A stretch of DNA of 25,423 nt from the IMG/VR virus record IMGVR_UViG_3300042453_003274, positions 1-25,423 of that record; one strand, written 5' to 3'. Below the pieces are notes generated by a model. That model was not told the origin of the DNA, did no database searches, and saw only the letters and a list, made by a program, of their open reading frames with translations. Positions 1 to 7,261 of the stretch are shown piece by piece. The stretch comes from a virus. The number at the start of each line of letters is the position of its first letter. Within the stretch, counting starts at the first letter, position 1. A program made the position numbers and the translations under genes.

Positions 1-2
1 AT

Positions 3-116
3 GGTAGTTTACATCAATCAGCTAGACATGATTGGTATGTTGCTCTTAGCTCTGAACCAATTACTATTGGTAGTAAAACTCAGTACGGTCTTTATTTTAC
101 CGTAGAGTATCTATAA
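3..116 (+). CDS. C-terminal end of a plus-strand protein (5' end outside window), unknown
   Basis: Reading from base 3, the frame is open to a TAA at 114-116 and encodes about 37 residues ending in GLYFTVEYL. The fragment contains DWYVALSSEP and alternates polar and hydrophobic residues, as in a beta-rich structural protein. It is the only plus-strand reading that looks genuine. It is followed five bases later by a strong hairpin and converges with the minus-strand genes. By position and composition it could be the end of a virion or tail-type protein, but the family is not recognised. The ATG at base 1 lies in another frame and gives a hydrophobic peptide without coding character, so it is not used. 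Confidence 0.5.
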   Translation, partial: GSLHQSARHDWYVALSSEPITIGSKTQYGLYFTVEYL

Positions 117-120
117 TTAT

Positions 121-160
121 AATGAATAGGGGGTAGCAATTAAGCCACCCCCCATTCACT
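121..160. terminator. Bidirectional hairpin between convergent genes
   Basis: The left arm at 121-137 and the right arm at 144-160 can pair over 17 positions with three mismatches, including an uninterrupted run of five G-C pairs, around a six-base AATTAA loop. It lies 5 nt past the stop of the plus-strand gene and 5 nt past the stop of the minus-strand gene ending at 165. Only short T stretches follow on either strand. It probably serves as a shared terminator for both converging transcripts. Confidence 0.7.
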
Positions 161-164
161 ATTT

Positions 165-449
165 TCAATATCTATAACCGCTCCAGCACGTATTCTTACG
201 TGTCCAGTGTGGATAAATCATCTGTGGCATCGCTACCACCGTTGGATAATACACCGTCTGCTGTTGCGATACCAATGGTTGAGGTATTACAACTACTGGA
301 ACCATAACAGTATATGCTTGAGGTTGATAAACAATCGTTTGCACAACTGGCATTGGTGCCTGCGGAACACTATAGTTTACATACAATTCCTGTCCTAAAC
401 TAACATTAAAGCTAGCAATCATTAAAGATAAGGCAATTAGATATTTCAT
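165..449 (-). CDS. Small secreted Pro/Val/Gln-rich protein
   Basis: A 94-residue protein. The ATG at 449 is chosen because it overlaps the upstream stop as ATGA and begins a clear signal peptide: MKY, a hydrophobic core (LIALSLMIASFNVSL), then a likely cleavage site near Gly-Gln (residues 19-20). The mature part is low-complexity and rich in Val, Pro, Gln and Tyr, with repeated Y-x-P and VVxxP-type segments, and ends in a basic, Trp/Cys-containing tail. No enzymatic motif is visible. It is the last gene of the minus-strand operon before the hairpin. It could be an exported or envelope-associated phage protein. The family is unknown. A longer reading starting at 476 would prepend nine charged residues before the signal peptide and is less likely. 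Confidence 0.7.
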   Translation of the reverse strand: MKYLIALSLMIASFNVSLGQELYVNYSVPQAPMPVVQTIVYQPQAYTVMVPVVVIPQPLVSQQQTVYYPTVVAMPQMIYPHWTRKNTCWSGYRY

Positions 450-781
450 TCCGATTGCTCCGTCTTGGGATTCCATTTAACCCAACCATTATCGGGCAAC
501 CACTTCCCATCGTTATCTTTACGCTTTGGAAATAAACCGCCGCCCTTCTTATGAACACCAAAGGCTAGTCTCGCACCGCATTTCATGCAGCGTAGTTCAT
601 AATATTGATTATCGTCTACTGTTCGAACAACAAACTTAATATCATCAGATCCACACTTACCACAAGTAGTTTCTTCGAATACTTCTTGAAATCTACTTAG
701 TTCTGTAAATAAATCCTTCTGAGACTCACCCTCAATTTCTGCACTAATTCTTCCATTTTTAGTAGTATATGTAATTTTCAT
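446..781 (-). CDS. Zinc-ribbon protein of the recombination module
   Basis: A 111-residue protein. The central zinc ribbon has two CxxC pairs, C40/C43 and C65/C68, separated by beta-strand-like sequence (FVVRTVDDNQYYELRC). A C-terminal basic, Gly-rich part follows (HKKGGGLFPKRKD) with a conserved-looking GKWLPDNGWVKW end. Zinc ribbons of this type commonly bind nucleic acid. Its start overlaps the stop of the Rad52-like annealing gene by one base (TAATG), so the two are probably translationally coupled and may act together. The biochemical role is unknown; a DNA-binding accessory to annealing or repair is an inference from the fold and the neighbour. Confidence 0.8.
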   Translation of the reverse strand: MKITYTTKNGRISAEIEGESQKDLFTELSRFQEVFEETTCGKCGSDDIKFVVRTVDDNQYYELRCMKCGARLAFGVHKKGGGLFPKRKDNDGKWLPDNGWVKWNPKTEQSE

Positions 782-1548
782 TAGTTACGCCACTCCTGTT
801 GATAGCCTATTATTTCTTTTGGAATTAAACTCTTGTCCCGCTGGTAATCATTGAGAGCATCAATTATATCACTAGCGACTTTCTTTGAAACTTTCTTTCC
901 ACTGTCTACTTTAAAATTCTTAAACAGTTTCTGTCCATCTATATTAAGCTGCTTACACTTAACATCAATAAAATTGTATTGAGCATCGCTCATTCTACTT
1001 TGATCGTTATATTCTCCCTCGCTACTTGATTTAGTTGAGGATATATCACGAACAATTTTAGCAGTATCTTTCTTTGTTAATTCTTCAGCAGCAACACCCT
1101 TAATCTTTAGTGCTTTTCTTAAAGCTCTAGCTTCTGCTCTTGTGCTTGCAATAGCTACAGCAAACGCACAGAACATATCGTCTGTATTGCCTTCCCAAGA
1201 GTCAGCTACTTCTGAATATTTTATACCATTAGCAAATTCTACTGTAAATACAACCGTCGCTCTACCATGATGATCTTCTCTTTGAACTGGAAATACCTGT
1301 GTTGGCCCACTAAAAACTATTGTTCCCAAAACAGATTCAGCAACCCTTCTTAGTCCAGCAACAAGTGGATGACCATCAACAAGTTCTGAATCATGAAATA
1401 AAGTCATTGCATAATCATGCCATTCTGGAGATAGCATTGATGGAATATCAACATTTAACACATCTCTTACCGACGTATTAGTATTACTAGCTGTAGACAA
1501 TTCAACTTCTGAAAAAATATCTTCTTCTTCTTTTAGTACTGTTTTCAT
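781..1548 (-). CDS. Rad52-like single-strand annealing protein
   Basis: A 255-residue protein that probably anneals complementary single strands during phage recombination or replication. The diagnostic part is residues about 125-157, a hydrophobic helix followed by ASTRAEARALRKALKIKG and VAAEE, typical of the Rad52-like annealing proteins found in phages. Before it lies the beta-rich core (about 75-115: VFPVQ, ATVVFTVEFANG). After a Ser/Lys-rich linker (about 160-185) comes a C-terminal helical part (SDAQYNFIDVKCKQL) resembling the small ssDNA- or partner-binding tails of recombination mediators. The start overlaps the upstream nuclease stop as ATGA. SSB, a RecB-like nuclease, primase and helicase elsewhere in the window fit a phage recombination-dependent replication system. 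Confidence 0.8.
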   Translation of the reverse strand: MKTVLKEEEDIFSEVELSTASNTNTSVRDVLNVDIPSMLSPEWHDYAMTLFHDSELVDGHPLVAGLRRVAESVLGTIVFSGPTQVFPVQREDHHGRATVVFTVEFANGIKYSEVADSWEGNTDDMFCAFAVAIASTRAEARALRKALKIKGVAAEELTKKDTAKIVRDISSTKSSSEGEYNDQSRMSDAQYNFIDVKCKQLNIDGQKLFKNFKVDSGKKVSKKVASDIIDALNDYQRDKSLIPKEIIGYQQEWRN

Positions 1549-2318
1549 ATTTCTATCTCAATATACCTTTCTGACTTTTGTGGAAATGATTTCTTCATTG
1601 TATCCAACAGTTTAACAATGTCAAGTCTCAATTTTTCTCTATCGGCAAGACAGGCAGAGTCAGATAAATGTTTTATTCTAATAATTGCCATACCCTTACT
1701 TAAAATTAAGCCCGTTTTATGAAAATCCGCTTTTATTTGTTTTTGCAGTTTTTCTTCTCCCCATATTGGTAAAAAGTGTGATGGGCCATCTATCTCTATT
1801 ATAGTCTTTACCGATGGAACGTACATGTCGATTTCTAAATTTTCATTTTGTATTAAATATTTTTTATGATATTCTACCTTATATCCAGCCTTGACGAGTT
1901 CGCTATATAAAAACTTCTCTAGCTTTGACCCCTCTTTACCGGCGATTTGAATACTTTTTATAGCAGCATCCAACATTTTATTTTTATCATCCTCAGACAT
2001 ATTTTTCCATCTTATTTTAGATTGTTTAATTTTATCTTCATAAGTTGTTTCATCCATATCTTCCCAATATTTTTTAAGACCACGACTAATTTTTATTTTT
2101 TCATCATGGCTTCTTTTTTTACCATCCGTTGGATGAGTAGCAGTTCCATTCTGTATAGCATTTTTCTGCGCCTCACTTTTAGTTTTTAAATCCACACCAC
2201 CTTTTAGAAGTATTCTTCTAACTTTATTGGGGTATGTTTTAAATTCTTCTGCTATCTCGTATGTGCTTTTATTCTGCTCTACATACATTTTTATAATTTG
2301 TTGAGTATTCATTCCCAT
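1545..2318 (-). CDS. Vsr/PD-(D/E)XK-fold endonuclease with homing-endonuclease-like N-terminus
   Basis: About 257 residues. Residues 5-40 look like a helix-turn-helix (TQQIIKMYVEQNKSTYEIAEEF). Residues about 45-80 contain THPTDGKKRS and KIKISRG, resembling the NUMOD3 repeats of homing endonucleases. The C-terminal domain (about 130-215) has the restriction-like core: E134 in a helix, then E162-x-D164, E175-x-D177 with H181, and basic residues. This resembles Vsr-like or EDxHD homing enzymes. It is a free-standing gene, not inside a visible intron, and its stop overlaps the Rad52 gene start as ATGA. An AAGGAA sequence fits the ATG at 2312 (9-nt spacing) better than the one at 2318. It overlaps the preceding gene by 44-50 nt, consistent with later insertion. 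The target is unknown. Confidence 0.72.
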   Translation of the reverse strand: MGMNTQQIIKMYVEQNKSTYEIAEEFKTYPNKVRRILLKGGVDLKTKSEAQKNAIQNGTATHPTDGKKRSHDEKIKISRGLKKYWEDMDETTYEDKIKQSKIRWKNMSEDDKNKMLDAAIKSIQIAGKEGSKLEKFLYSELVKAGYKVEYHKKYLIQNENLEIDMYVPSVKTIIEIDGPSHFLPIWGEEKLQKQIKADFHKTGLILSKGMAIIRIKHLSDSACLADREKLRLDIVKLLDTMKKSFPQKSERYIEIEI

Positions 2319-2757
2319 GTTTCCTTATAATGTTTATTATGTCTGCATAATTATTAGTTATACCAACAGGATGATTTCCTGTGATTCTATATAAATCTTT
2401 TGCGTCATGTTCCGTTTTGCATATTATCTTAGGATTATGATTTAAAATCATTAATAAGTCTATTACTTTATAATTTTGTTCCCAACCATGATAATAATAT
2501 AAATCAATATTATTAACTATATTAATAGCTTTATTAATTGTGCTTAAGGATGTTGTTATTAAATGTCCAGCAAAGTTCCACATATCTACAGAATTAAAAA
2601 TTCCACATCTCATCTCAAACGGAACATATCCAACATCATCATAAAATAAACTAACATCTGTTACTTGATTATTTTCTACAGAAGTATTGATAAAGTTTGA
2701 TATATGATCCAAATGCTTAGTATCCGCTAAACTATCTATATAAATTCCAATATTCAT
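2269..2757 (-). CDS. Unknown protein of the glycan cluster, Rossmann-like
   Basis: A 162-residue protein preceded by a strong Shine-Dalgarno sequence (AAGGAGA, 4 nt before ATG). The first strand, MNIGIYIDSL, and alternating beta/alpha segments (DVSLFYDD, IDLYYYHGWE, PKIICKTEHD) suggest a nucleotide-sugar-type Rossmann fold, possibly a reduced GT-B half. Conserved-looking features are CGIFNSVDMW at 51-60 and YYYHGWE at 87-93. No catalytic motif can be assigned. It lies just downstream of an RgpF-like gene and is the last gene of the glycan cluster. A role in surface polysaccharide assembly is inferred only from position. Its 3' end is overlapped by the nuclease gene. Confidence 0.65.
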   Translation of the reverse strand: MNIGIYIDSLADTKHLDHISNFINTSVENNQVTDVSLFYDDVGYVPFEMRCGIFNSVDMWNFAGHLITTSLSTINKAINIVNNIDLYYYHGWEQNYKVIDLLMILNHNPKIICKTEHDAKDLYRITGNHPVGITNNYADIINIIRKHGNEYSTNYKNVCRAE

Positions 2758-2766
2758 ATCATCTCC

Positions 2767-3507
2767 TTAAATAAATACATTGTGATATCCCATACATTCT
2801 GATGCATAATAGTAAAATCTTTCTAGAGCATGACCAACATCCCCATCTGCTCTATAAAAATTTTCAAAAGAGTTTGGCATTACGCATTTGTGGACACTTT
2901 CAACAATATCTGATCTTATTAAAAATACCGTCCCATCAGCAAATGATTGATTCATTTCTATACGTTTTTTATAAAATAAATCAAATAAAAATATTAATTC
3001 TTGCAACCAGCACATTGTATGATATTGCTGCACAAGCTGTTTTCTGCCTAATAGTGGACATTTTGTTGATTCAGCTAACAAATCTTCCATTGTTTTTATT
3101 TTTTGTTTGCGTTTTTTAGATGAAATTATACCAATATTATTATCTTTAATTAGATTATTAATTGTGTCATTTTCATGATAAAATATAGAGATTAATTCAC
3201 TAAGCCATAATATCTTATCTATACTTTTATCATGCCAATATAATACCCATTCTTTATTATTGTTATAGTATTTAAAGCTAGCATAAAATCCAAATTGATC
3301 TGTCCCTTTGTTATCAATCATTATTATATTAACTTTTTTAAATAGGCTATTTGCTATTTTTACTAAATAATCATTATTTTTATTTCCATTTACTAAAGAT
3401 ACAAAGATCTCATCGTTCCATATATTTTTTAATTGATTTAATAGAAATTCACCAGTATCTCTATAGTATAAATGAAGATATGCCGATGTATTTGTTGAGT
3501 CTATCAT
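2767..3507 (-). CDS. Rhamnan-synthesis F (RgpF)-like glycan protein
   Basis: A 246-residue protein. It opens with AYLHLYYRDTGEFLLNQL. NKGTDQFGF at 66-74 and a WHDKS segment at 91-95 follow. Near the C-terminus are FADGTVFLIR (189-198) and DGDVGHALERF (221-231). This order matches the RgpF family of rhamnose-containing polysaccharide proteins, in which a Gly-Thr followed by Phe/Arg and a late HAxER segment are typical. The family acts in glycan assembly, probably as a glycosyltransferase. Its start overlaps the upstream StrG-like gene as ATGA. The protein is short compared with many cellular RgpF proteins, and only the single domain is present. The substrate is unknown. Confidence 0.75.
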   Translation of the reverse strand: MIDSTNTSAYLHLYYRDTGEFLLNQLKNIWNDEIFVSLVNGNKNNDYLVKIANSLFKKVNIIMIDNKGTDQFGFYASFKYYNNNKEWVLYWHDKSIDKILWLSELISIFYHENDTINNLIKDNNIGIISSKKRKQKIKTMEDLLAESTKCPLLGRKQLVQQYHTMCWLQELIFLFDLFYKKRIEMNQSFADGTVFLIRSDIVESVHKCVMPNSFENFYRADGDVGHALERFYYYASECMGYHNVFI

Positions 3508-4145
3508 ATTTCAGACCAATAACTTCCCAAACTCATTGGGATCTTACTAGTAACACTAGTCCCAGAGTAATTAAAATGTTCGCTTGATATAATTCTAAAA
3601 TCTATTGATACCCTACTAACGCCAGTTTCATTTTTTTTATTACCATGACTAAGATTCGCACCATCCCATAAATAGTATTCACCAAATTTTGCATTCATTG
3701 GTGCAAAATCACCCCTATCCTCTTCACTTTCTGCCCATATCGTGTTTGTATCGAATGCTTCAGTTAGTGGCAGAAATATATTTATCTCATTATTTGAGTG
3801 ATTATATGCCTTATCCTTATGCCATTTAGCAACGGCTATATTGTTTGGAATTTGTACTCTAAATGTTGGTTTAGTTTGATAATACATTTTCTTTCCATGA
3901 AAATGCTCAGTAATAATATTTTTAATAAAATCTCTATATATATTTAAAAAATTACATTTTTCATCTTCATATATTTTATAGAATTTTTTATGAAATACTG
4001 TAGATTGATCTTTTGATGGATCGTCTGGTATATCCAAATTATTATTTAGAATTAGATGTATTTTATTTAATTCACTAATACCAAAAACTTCCATAACAAT
4101 TTTATGTAATGGGTATTTATCTGTATCATAACTATATTTTATCAT
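3504..4145 (-). CDS. 2-oxoglutarate/Fe(II) oxygenase-like protein (StrG-like)
   Basis: A 213-residue protein. The segment FRVQIP, then WHKDKAYNH (H109-x-D111), NIFLPLTEAFDTNTIWAES and later LSHGNKKNETGVSR (H167, R178) give the iron-binding H-x-D...H facial triad. An arginine lies about 11 residues beyond, where 2-oxoglutarate would bind. The overall pattern matches StrG-type proteins named from streptomycin biosynthesis, which belong to the double-stranded beta-helix oxygenase class. In this cluster it could hydroxylate or oxidise a sugar or a glycan-linked group. It starts 14 nt inside the end of the DUF5672-like gene and its stop overlaps the RgpF-like gene as ATGA. The class assignment is fairly firm; the substrate is unknown. 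Confidence 0.78.
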   Translation of the reverse strand: MIKYSYDTDKYPLHKIVMEVFGISELNKIHLILNNNLDIPDDPSKDQSTVFHKKFYKIYEDEKCNFLNIYRDFIKNIITEHFHGKKMYYQTKPTFRVQIPNNIAVAKWHKDKAYNHSNNEINIFLPLTEAFDTNTIWAESEEDRGDFAPMNAKFGEYYLWDGANLSHGNKKNETGVSRVSIDFRIISSEHFNYSGTSVTSKIPMSLGSYWSEI

Positions 4146-4794
4146 TATTTTCCTCCAATAATTTCATTGCCCCAGTATTAAAATGCCCATGAAAACCGAA
4201 AGAATTATATGTGCTAATATTATCTTTATTAAAAGATGTATTTTTAGCACTTTGATACTCCATAGAAAATGAATATGCTAAATCCATTGATGGAAACTTT
4301 ACACCATTGTCTACAAGATAATAGTAATTTCCATAGCATAAAAACCAATCCTCTGGAGCTATTGGCTTATCATATATTTGAAGCGGGGTATACATCTCAT
4401 AATTAAAAGGTTTATATTTAATTGTTGATGATAATCTTAAAAATTTTCTACTTCTTAAGGAAAATCCTCCATTTCCAACCCTGTTCCTACAATCGTCTGG
4501 AAATCCCCAAGGTGCGCCAATATAATCATAATTTAAAAATTCATCATTCCATAGATGTTCATTTATGATAAATCCATCCCACTGAACAATTAAACAAAAA
4601 TCTGACTTAATTATGCCATATAATTTTTCTACACATATTTGTGCATATTTAATATCATCTAAGTCATCTATCTTCAATATTTGAACATCAAAAAATTTAG
4701 CTTTCTTTAAACAATATTGTATTGATAATGATGTTTTTTTTAGGTATGCATCATCACAAATAGAAATTAGAGTAGTATTAGATAAATTAATCAT
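4132..4794 (-). CDS. DUF5672-like glycosyltransferase
   Basis: A 220-residue protein. Conserved blocks in order are CLIVQWDGFI (about 67-76), FLNYDYIGAPW (86-96), VGNGGFSLRS (106-115), APEDWFLC (146-153) and SFGFHG (198-203). They match the DUF5672 family of small GT-A-like transferases often found in phage and bacterial glycan clusters. WDG may stand in for a DxD metal site and the Glu-Asp of PEDW for the catalytic base, but this is inferred. The ATG at 4794 is chosen: it lies 4 nt after the previous stop and has a GGGGAT sequence 5-6 nt before it. A GTG at 4812 would add six residues. Donor and acceptor sugars are unknown. Confidence 0.78.
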   Translation of the reverse strand: MINLSNTTLISICDDAYLKKTSLSIQYCLKKAKFFDVQILKIDDLDDIKYAQICVEKLYGIIKSDFCLIVQWDGFIINEHLWNDEFLNYDYIGAPWGFPDDCRNRVGNGGFSLRSRKFLRLSSTIKYKPFNYEMYTPLQIYDKPIAPEDWFLCYGNYYYLVDNGVKFPSMDLAYSFSMEYQSAKNTSFNKDNISTYNSFGFHGHFNTGAMKLLEENNDKI

Positions 4795-4798
4795 TGGA

Positions 4799-5530
4799 TT
4801 ATCCCCAAACACATTCCATTCTAGAAAAGAAATTATCGCTCATATAATATAATCTTTCAAATCCGGCAGATTTTAACCAAGGATTTAGTGTAGATCCAAT
4901 ATCTAAATAAGTGTTATCTGGATCATATTTGGTCAACTGATGGCACAATATATTTCCAAATGGGCCACAACAAAATAAAAATACTAAATTATTAATCTTA
5001 GATGCTTTTAAGATACTTATTAATTGTTTTGCACGATCTATCGTATCCCAATTATACTCCCAAGCATTATGCTTGAGTGGAAAAACAATATATGGCTTAA
5101 ATGGTAGGTCATTTATGTTCCCATTTTCATTACAAAATAGTATGATATTTTTATTATTAAATATTGGTATAATATTATCAATATAATACTTATAATTATT
5201 ATTTACCCATATATTAGCCCAAGTTAATTTTTCGTCATCTTGTTCGCTAAAAATTTTCATCTCATTGAAAGTTTCAATACCTTGACAGCACGGGCAAGAT
5301 ATTCCAACATAATAATTTGAATTTTTATATTTAAATGATTCTATTAAAGCTCTTCTTTTATATTGATCATTTTCATTTGTTGGATCAAACCAAAATTCCT
5401 TATTATTAATACTATGATTTTTAATAACAGCCCATTCACCATCTGCGTATTTTGAGAAACTAAAAGTTTCATTATTTTCAAGTTTATTTTTAAAATATAC
5501 TATATCCTGTGAAAATATTTTATTTGACAT
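4799..5530 (-). CDS. GT-D-fold (DUF1792-like) glycosyltransferase
   Basis: A 243-residue protein. FSFSKYADGEWAVI near the N-terminus carries D30-G31-E32, equivalent to the conserved D-G-E of DUF1792/GT-D transferases, which place this motif after a short aromatic/basic strand. Later segments include VGISCPCCQG, NIILFCNENG, PYIVFPLKHNAWEYNWD and FLFCCGPFGNILCHQL, followed by YLDIGSTLNPW, typical of the same family's C-terminal half. The start at 5530 has GGAG 7 nt upstream and overlaps the WecB-like gene by 11 nt; a longer form to 5599 would run well into that gene. It probably adds a sugar to a growing glycan. The family call is moderately certain. Confidence 0.72.
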   Translation of the reverse strand: MSNKIFSQDIVYFKNKLENNETFSFSKYADGEWAVIKNHSINNKEFWFDPTNENDQYKRRALIESFKYKNSNYYVGISCPCCQGIETFNEMKIFSEQDDEKLTWANIWVNNNYKYYIDNIIPIFNNKNIILFCNENGNINDLPFKPYIVFPLKHNAWEYNWDTIDRAKQLISILKASKINNLVFLFCCGPFGNILCHQLTKYDPDNTYLDIGSTLNPWLKSAGFERLYYMSDNFFSRMECVWG

Positions 5531-6524
5531 TATAAGACTCCAGTATATTTTTAATTCTATCACTTGCTTTACCGTCGCCATATGGGCATGGTAAATCAAT
5601 CAATTCCCTTTTAGTTGTATTAAATAGATTATATAGATGACTTGGCTCATAACACAACCACGAAAATAGATATTCGCCCTCTGTTCTTTCAGTTGTTTGT
5701 CTACACACAATACATTTCTTTTTTAGAAATGATGACTCTTCTTGTAGTCCACCGCTATCGGTAATAACTAAACAGCAGCGAGATAAGTAATCTACACACT
5801 CATCATATGATATAGGATCTACGACATTAACATGAGTTAATAAATGTTTATGTTTTTGTATTTCTGGATTTGGATGCATTGGGAATATGAATTTAATATG
5901 AGAATTTTCTATTGCTAATTGATTAATAGCCCTAAACCAATCATCCATAATTTTAATATTTTCTCTACGATGCAATGTTATTAATACCAAATTCTCTAGA
6001 GTTGGACTAATATCAACTAGATTATCTAGAACGGTATTTCCAACAACATAAGATTTACTATTTTGACTAGCAATATATCTTAAATTTTCTTTTGACTGCT
6101 GCGTTGGGCATAGATGAATATCTGCTAAAGCACTTATTGCTATTCTATTGAATTCTTCTGGATATGGATGATCTTTATTCCAACTGCGTAATCCGGCTTC
6201 TAAATGAATTACCTTTAATTCTCTATTAAAAGCTGCTAAAGCTATTGCAAAAGCAGATGTTGTGTCACCCTGCACAATAACATAGCAAATATTTTTAAAT
6301 ATAGAAGATGCATTATTTAGGATAGAATTAATGATGCTATCTAACCTATTTTCTCCATCTGATATTGTTAAATATTCAACTGGATATTTATTTATAGTAC
6401 TATCAATTAATGATTGATGCTGACCAGTACATAATAATTTAAATGGTATTGAACCATCTAGTTTTTCTACTAGTGGTTTAATTTTAATCCATTCTGGACG
6501 AGTTCCACATGATATAAGTATCAT
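5520..6524 (-). CDS. wecB: UDP-N-acetylglucosamine 2-epimerase (WecB type)
   Basis: A 334-residue, near full-length non-hydrolysing epimerase that interconverts UDP-GlcNAc and UDP-ManNAc, a precursor for ManNAc-type glycans. Motifs in order are GTRPE (7-11), VQGDTTS (84-90), HLEAGLRS (107-114), YPEEFNR (121-127), HRREN (185-189), DSGGLQEE (256-263) and TERTEG (278-283), the last replacing the usual TERPE. CPYGDGKASDRI lies near the C-terminus. The acidic and histidine positions known to matter in E. coli WecB have counterparts at D87, E109, E123/E124 and H185. The start overlaps the upstream GT2 stop as ATGA. It indicates that the cluster makes its own nucleotide sugar rather than only transferring host ones. 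Confidence 0.92.
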   Translation of the reverse strand: MILISCGTRPEWIKIKPLVEKLDGSIPFKLLCTGQHQSLIDSTINKYPVEYLTISDGENRLDSIINSILNNASSIFKNICYVIVQGDTTSAFAIALAAFNRELKVIHLEAGLRSWNKDHPYPEEFNRIAISALADIHLCPTQQSKENLRYIASQNSKSYVVGNTVLDNLVDISPTLENLVLITLHRRENIKIMDDWFRAINQLAIENSHIKFIFPMHPNPEIQKHKHLLTHVNVVDPISYDECVDYLSRCCLVITDSGGLQEESSFLKKKCIVCRQTTERTEGEYLFSWLCYEPSHLYNLFNTTKRELIDLPCPYGDGKASDRIKNILESYNVK

Positions 6525-7261
6525 TTTTGATCTTTTACCAATCTATAGCCTTGAGATAAAATATAATTCCAATACGAATTAGCCTGCATAAAACCATCTG
6601 ATGTTCTTGATGTTGCCGCCATATCTTCTCCATATTTTGATGGATTAGTAGAACCCCACATCTCTTTATTATTATTTGGTTGCGGTGGAACATAAGTATT
6701 TAAACCAAAATGTTTTTGTATAGCATACGAAAAGTGCATGTCTTCTCCACCAAATGGAGGTATTTCCTGTGGCATTTCTGCCCAGTATGCTCTTAGCCAA
6801 TCTTTCTCAAAAAACCAACAATGACCCATTATATCAACCTGCTCTATGTTTTCATTTCCACCGCTAATGCTATCATAATTACAGCTTGGATAATTATAAA
6901 AACTATCGTCCTTCATTCTAACTCCACGACATCCTAATAGCCCTCTTTTTTGAGATATTGTGTTTAAACAATTTTCTATCCACATATTTCCAAACATAGT
7001 ATCATCATCAACAACACAAACATATTTACTTGATGCGTTTATAGCATATGAGAATCTAGCCCAAACACCAAGATTCTTATTAGAAAAAGCACATGTAACA
7101 TTATTAATAAATTCTTGTGGATAATTATTCTTATCAATACTTCCATTGAACCAACACATAATTGAAATATCTTTTACTGTTTGATTTTTTATAGCATGAT
7201 ATTGCTCTAAAATCGTATGTGGTCTTTTATAAGAATTCATAACAACAGTTACTAAGTTCAT
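6521..7261 (-). CDS. Family 2-like glycosyltransferase (GT-A)
   Basis: A 246-residue protein. The N-terminus LVTVVMNSYKRP is the GT2 strand-turn with Tyr/Lys/Arg. NLGVWARFSYAINASS precedes the metal-binding VVDDDT (D85-D87), and MGHCWFFEKDWL and PPFGGEDMHFSYAIQ lie further on, where the ED pair is the usual catalytic-base region. It is a single cytoplasmic GT-A domain without membrane segments. Its start overlaps the preceding stop as ATGA and its stop overlaps the WecB-like start. Donor and acceptor are unknown. The motif order is standard for GT2, so the family call is firm. Confidence 0.88.
   Translation of the reverse strand: MNLVTVVMNSYKRPHTILEQYHAIKNQTVKDISIMCWFNGSIDKNNYPQEFINNVTCAFSNKNLGVWARFSYAINASSKYVCVVDDDTMFGNMWIENCLNTISQKRGLLGCRGVRMKDDSFYNYPSCNYDSISGGNENIEQVDIMGHCWFFEKDWLRAYWAEMPQEIPPFGGEDMHFSYAIQKHFGLNTYVPPQPNNNKEMWGSTNPSKYGEDMAATSRTSDGFMQANSYWNYILSQGYRLVKDQK

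Noticed and set aside
1947-2189. A plus-strand reading of 80 codons rich in Phe and Ile
   Set aside because: It is the mirror of the Lys/Asn/Glu-rich nuclease gene, with no ribosome-binding site and no protein-like pattern. The same applies to the other plus-strand readings at 207-398, 2802-3119, 8620-8901, 24687-24980 and 24987-25277.
1500-2400. A group I intron carrying the nuclease gene
   Set aside because: The genes on both sides are complete and different, so no interrupted reading frame is present. The nuclease gene overlaps both neighbours and there is no room for an intron core.
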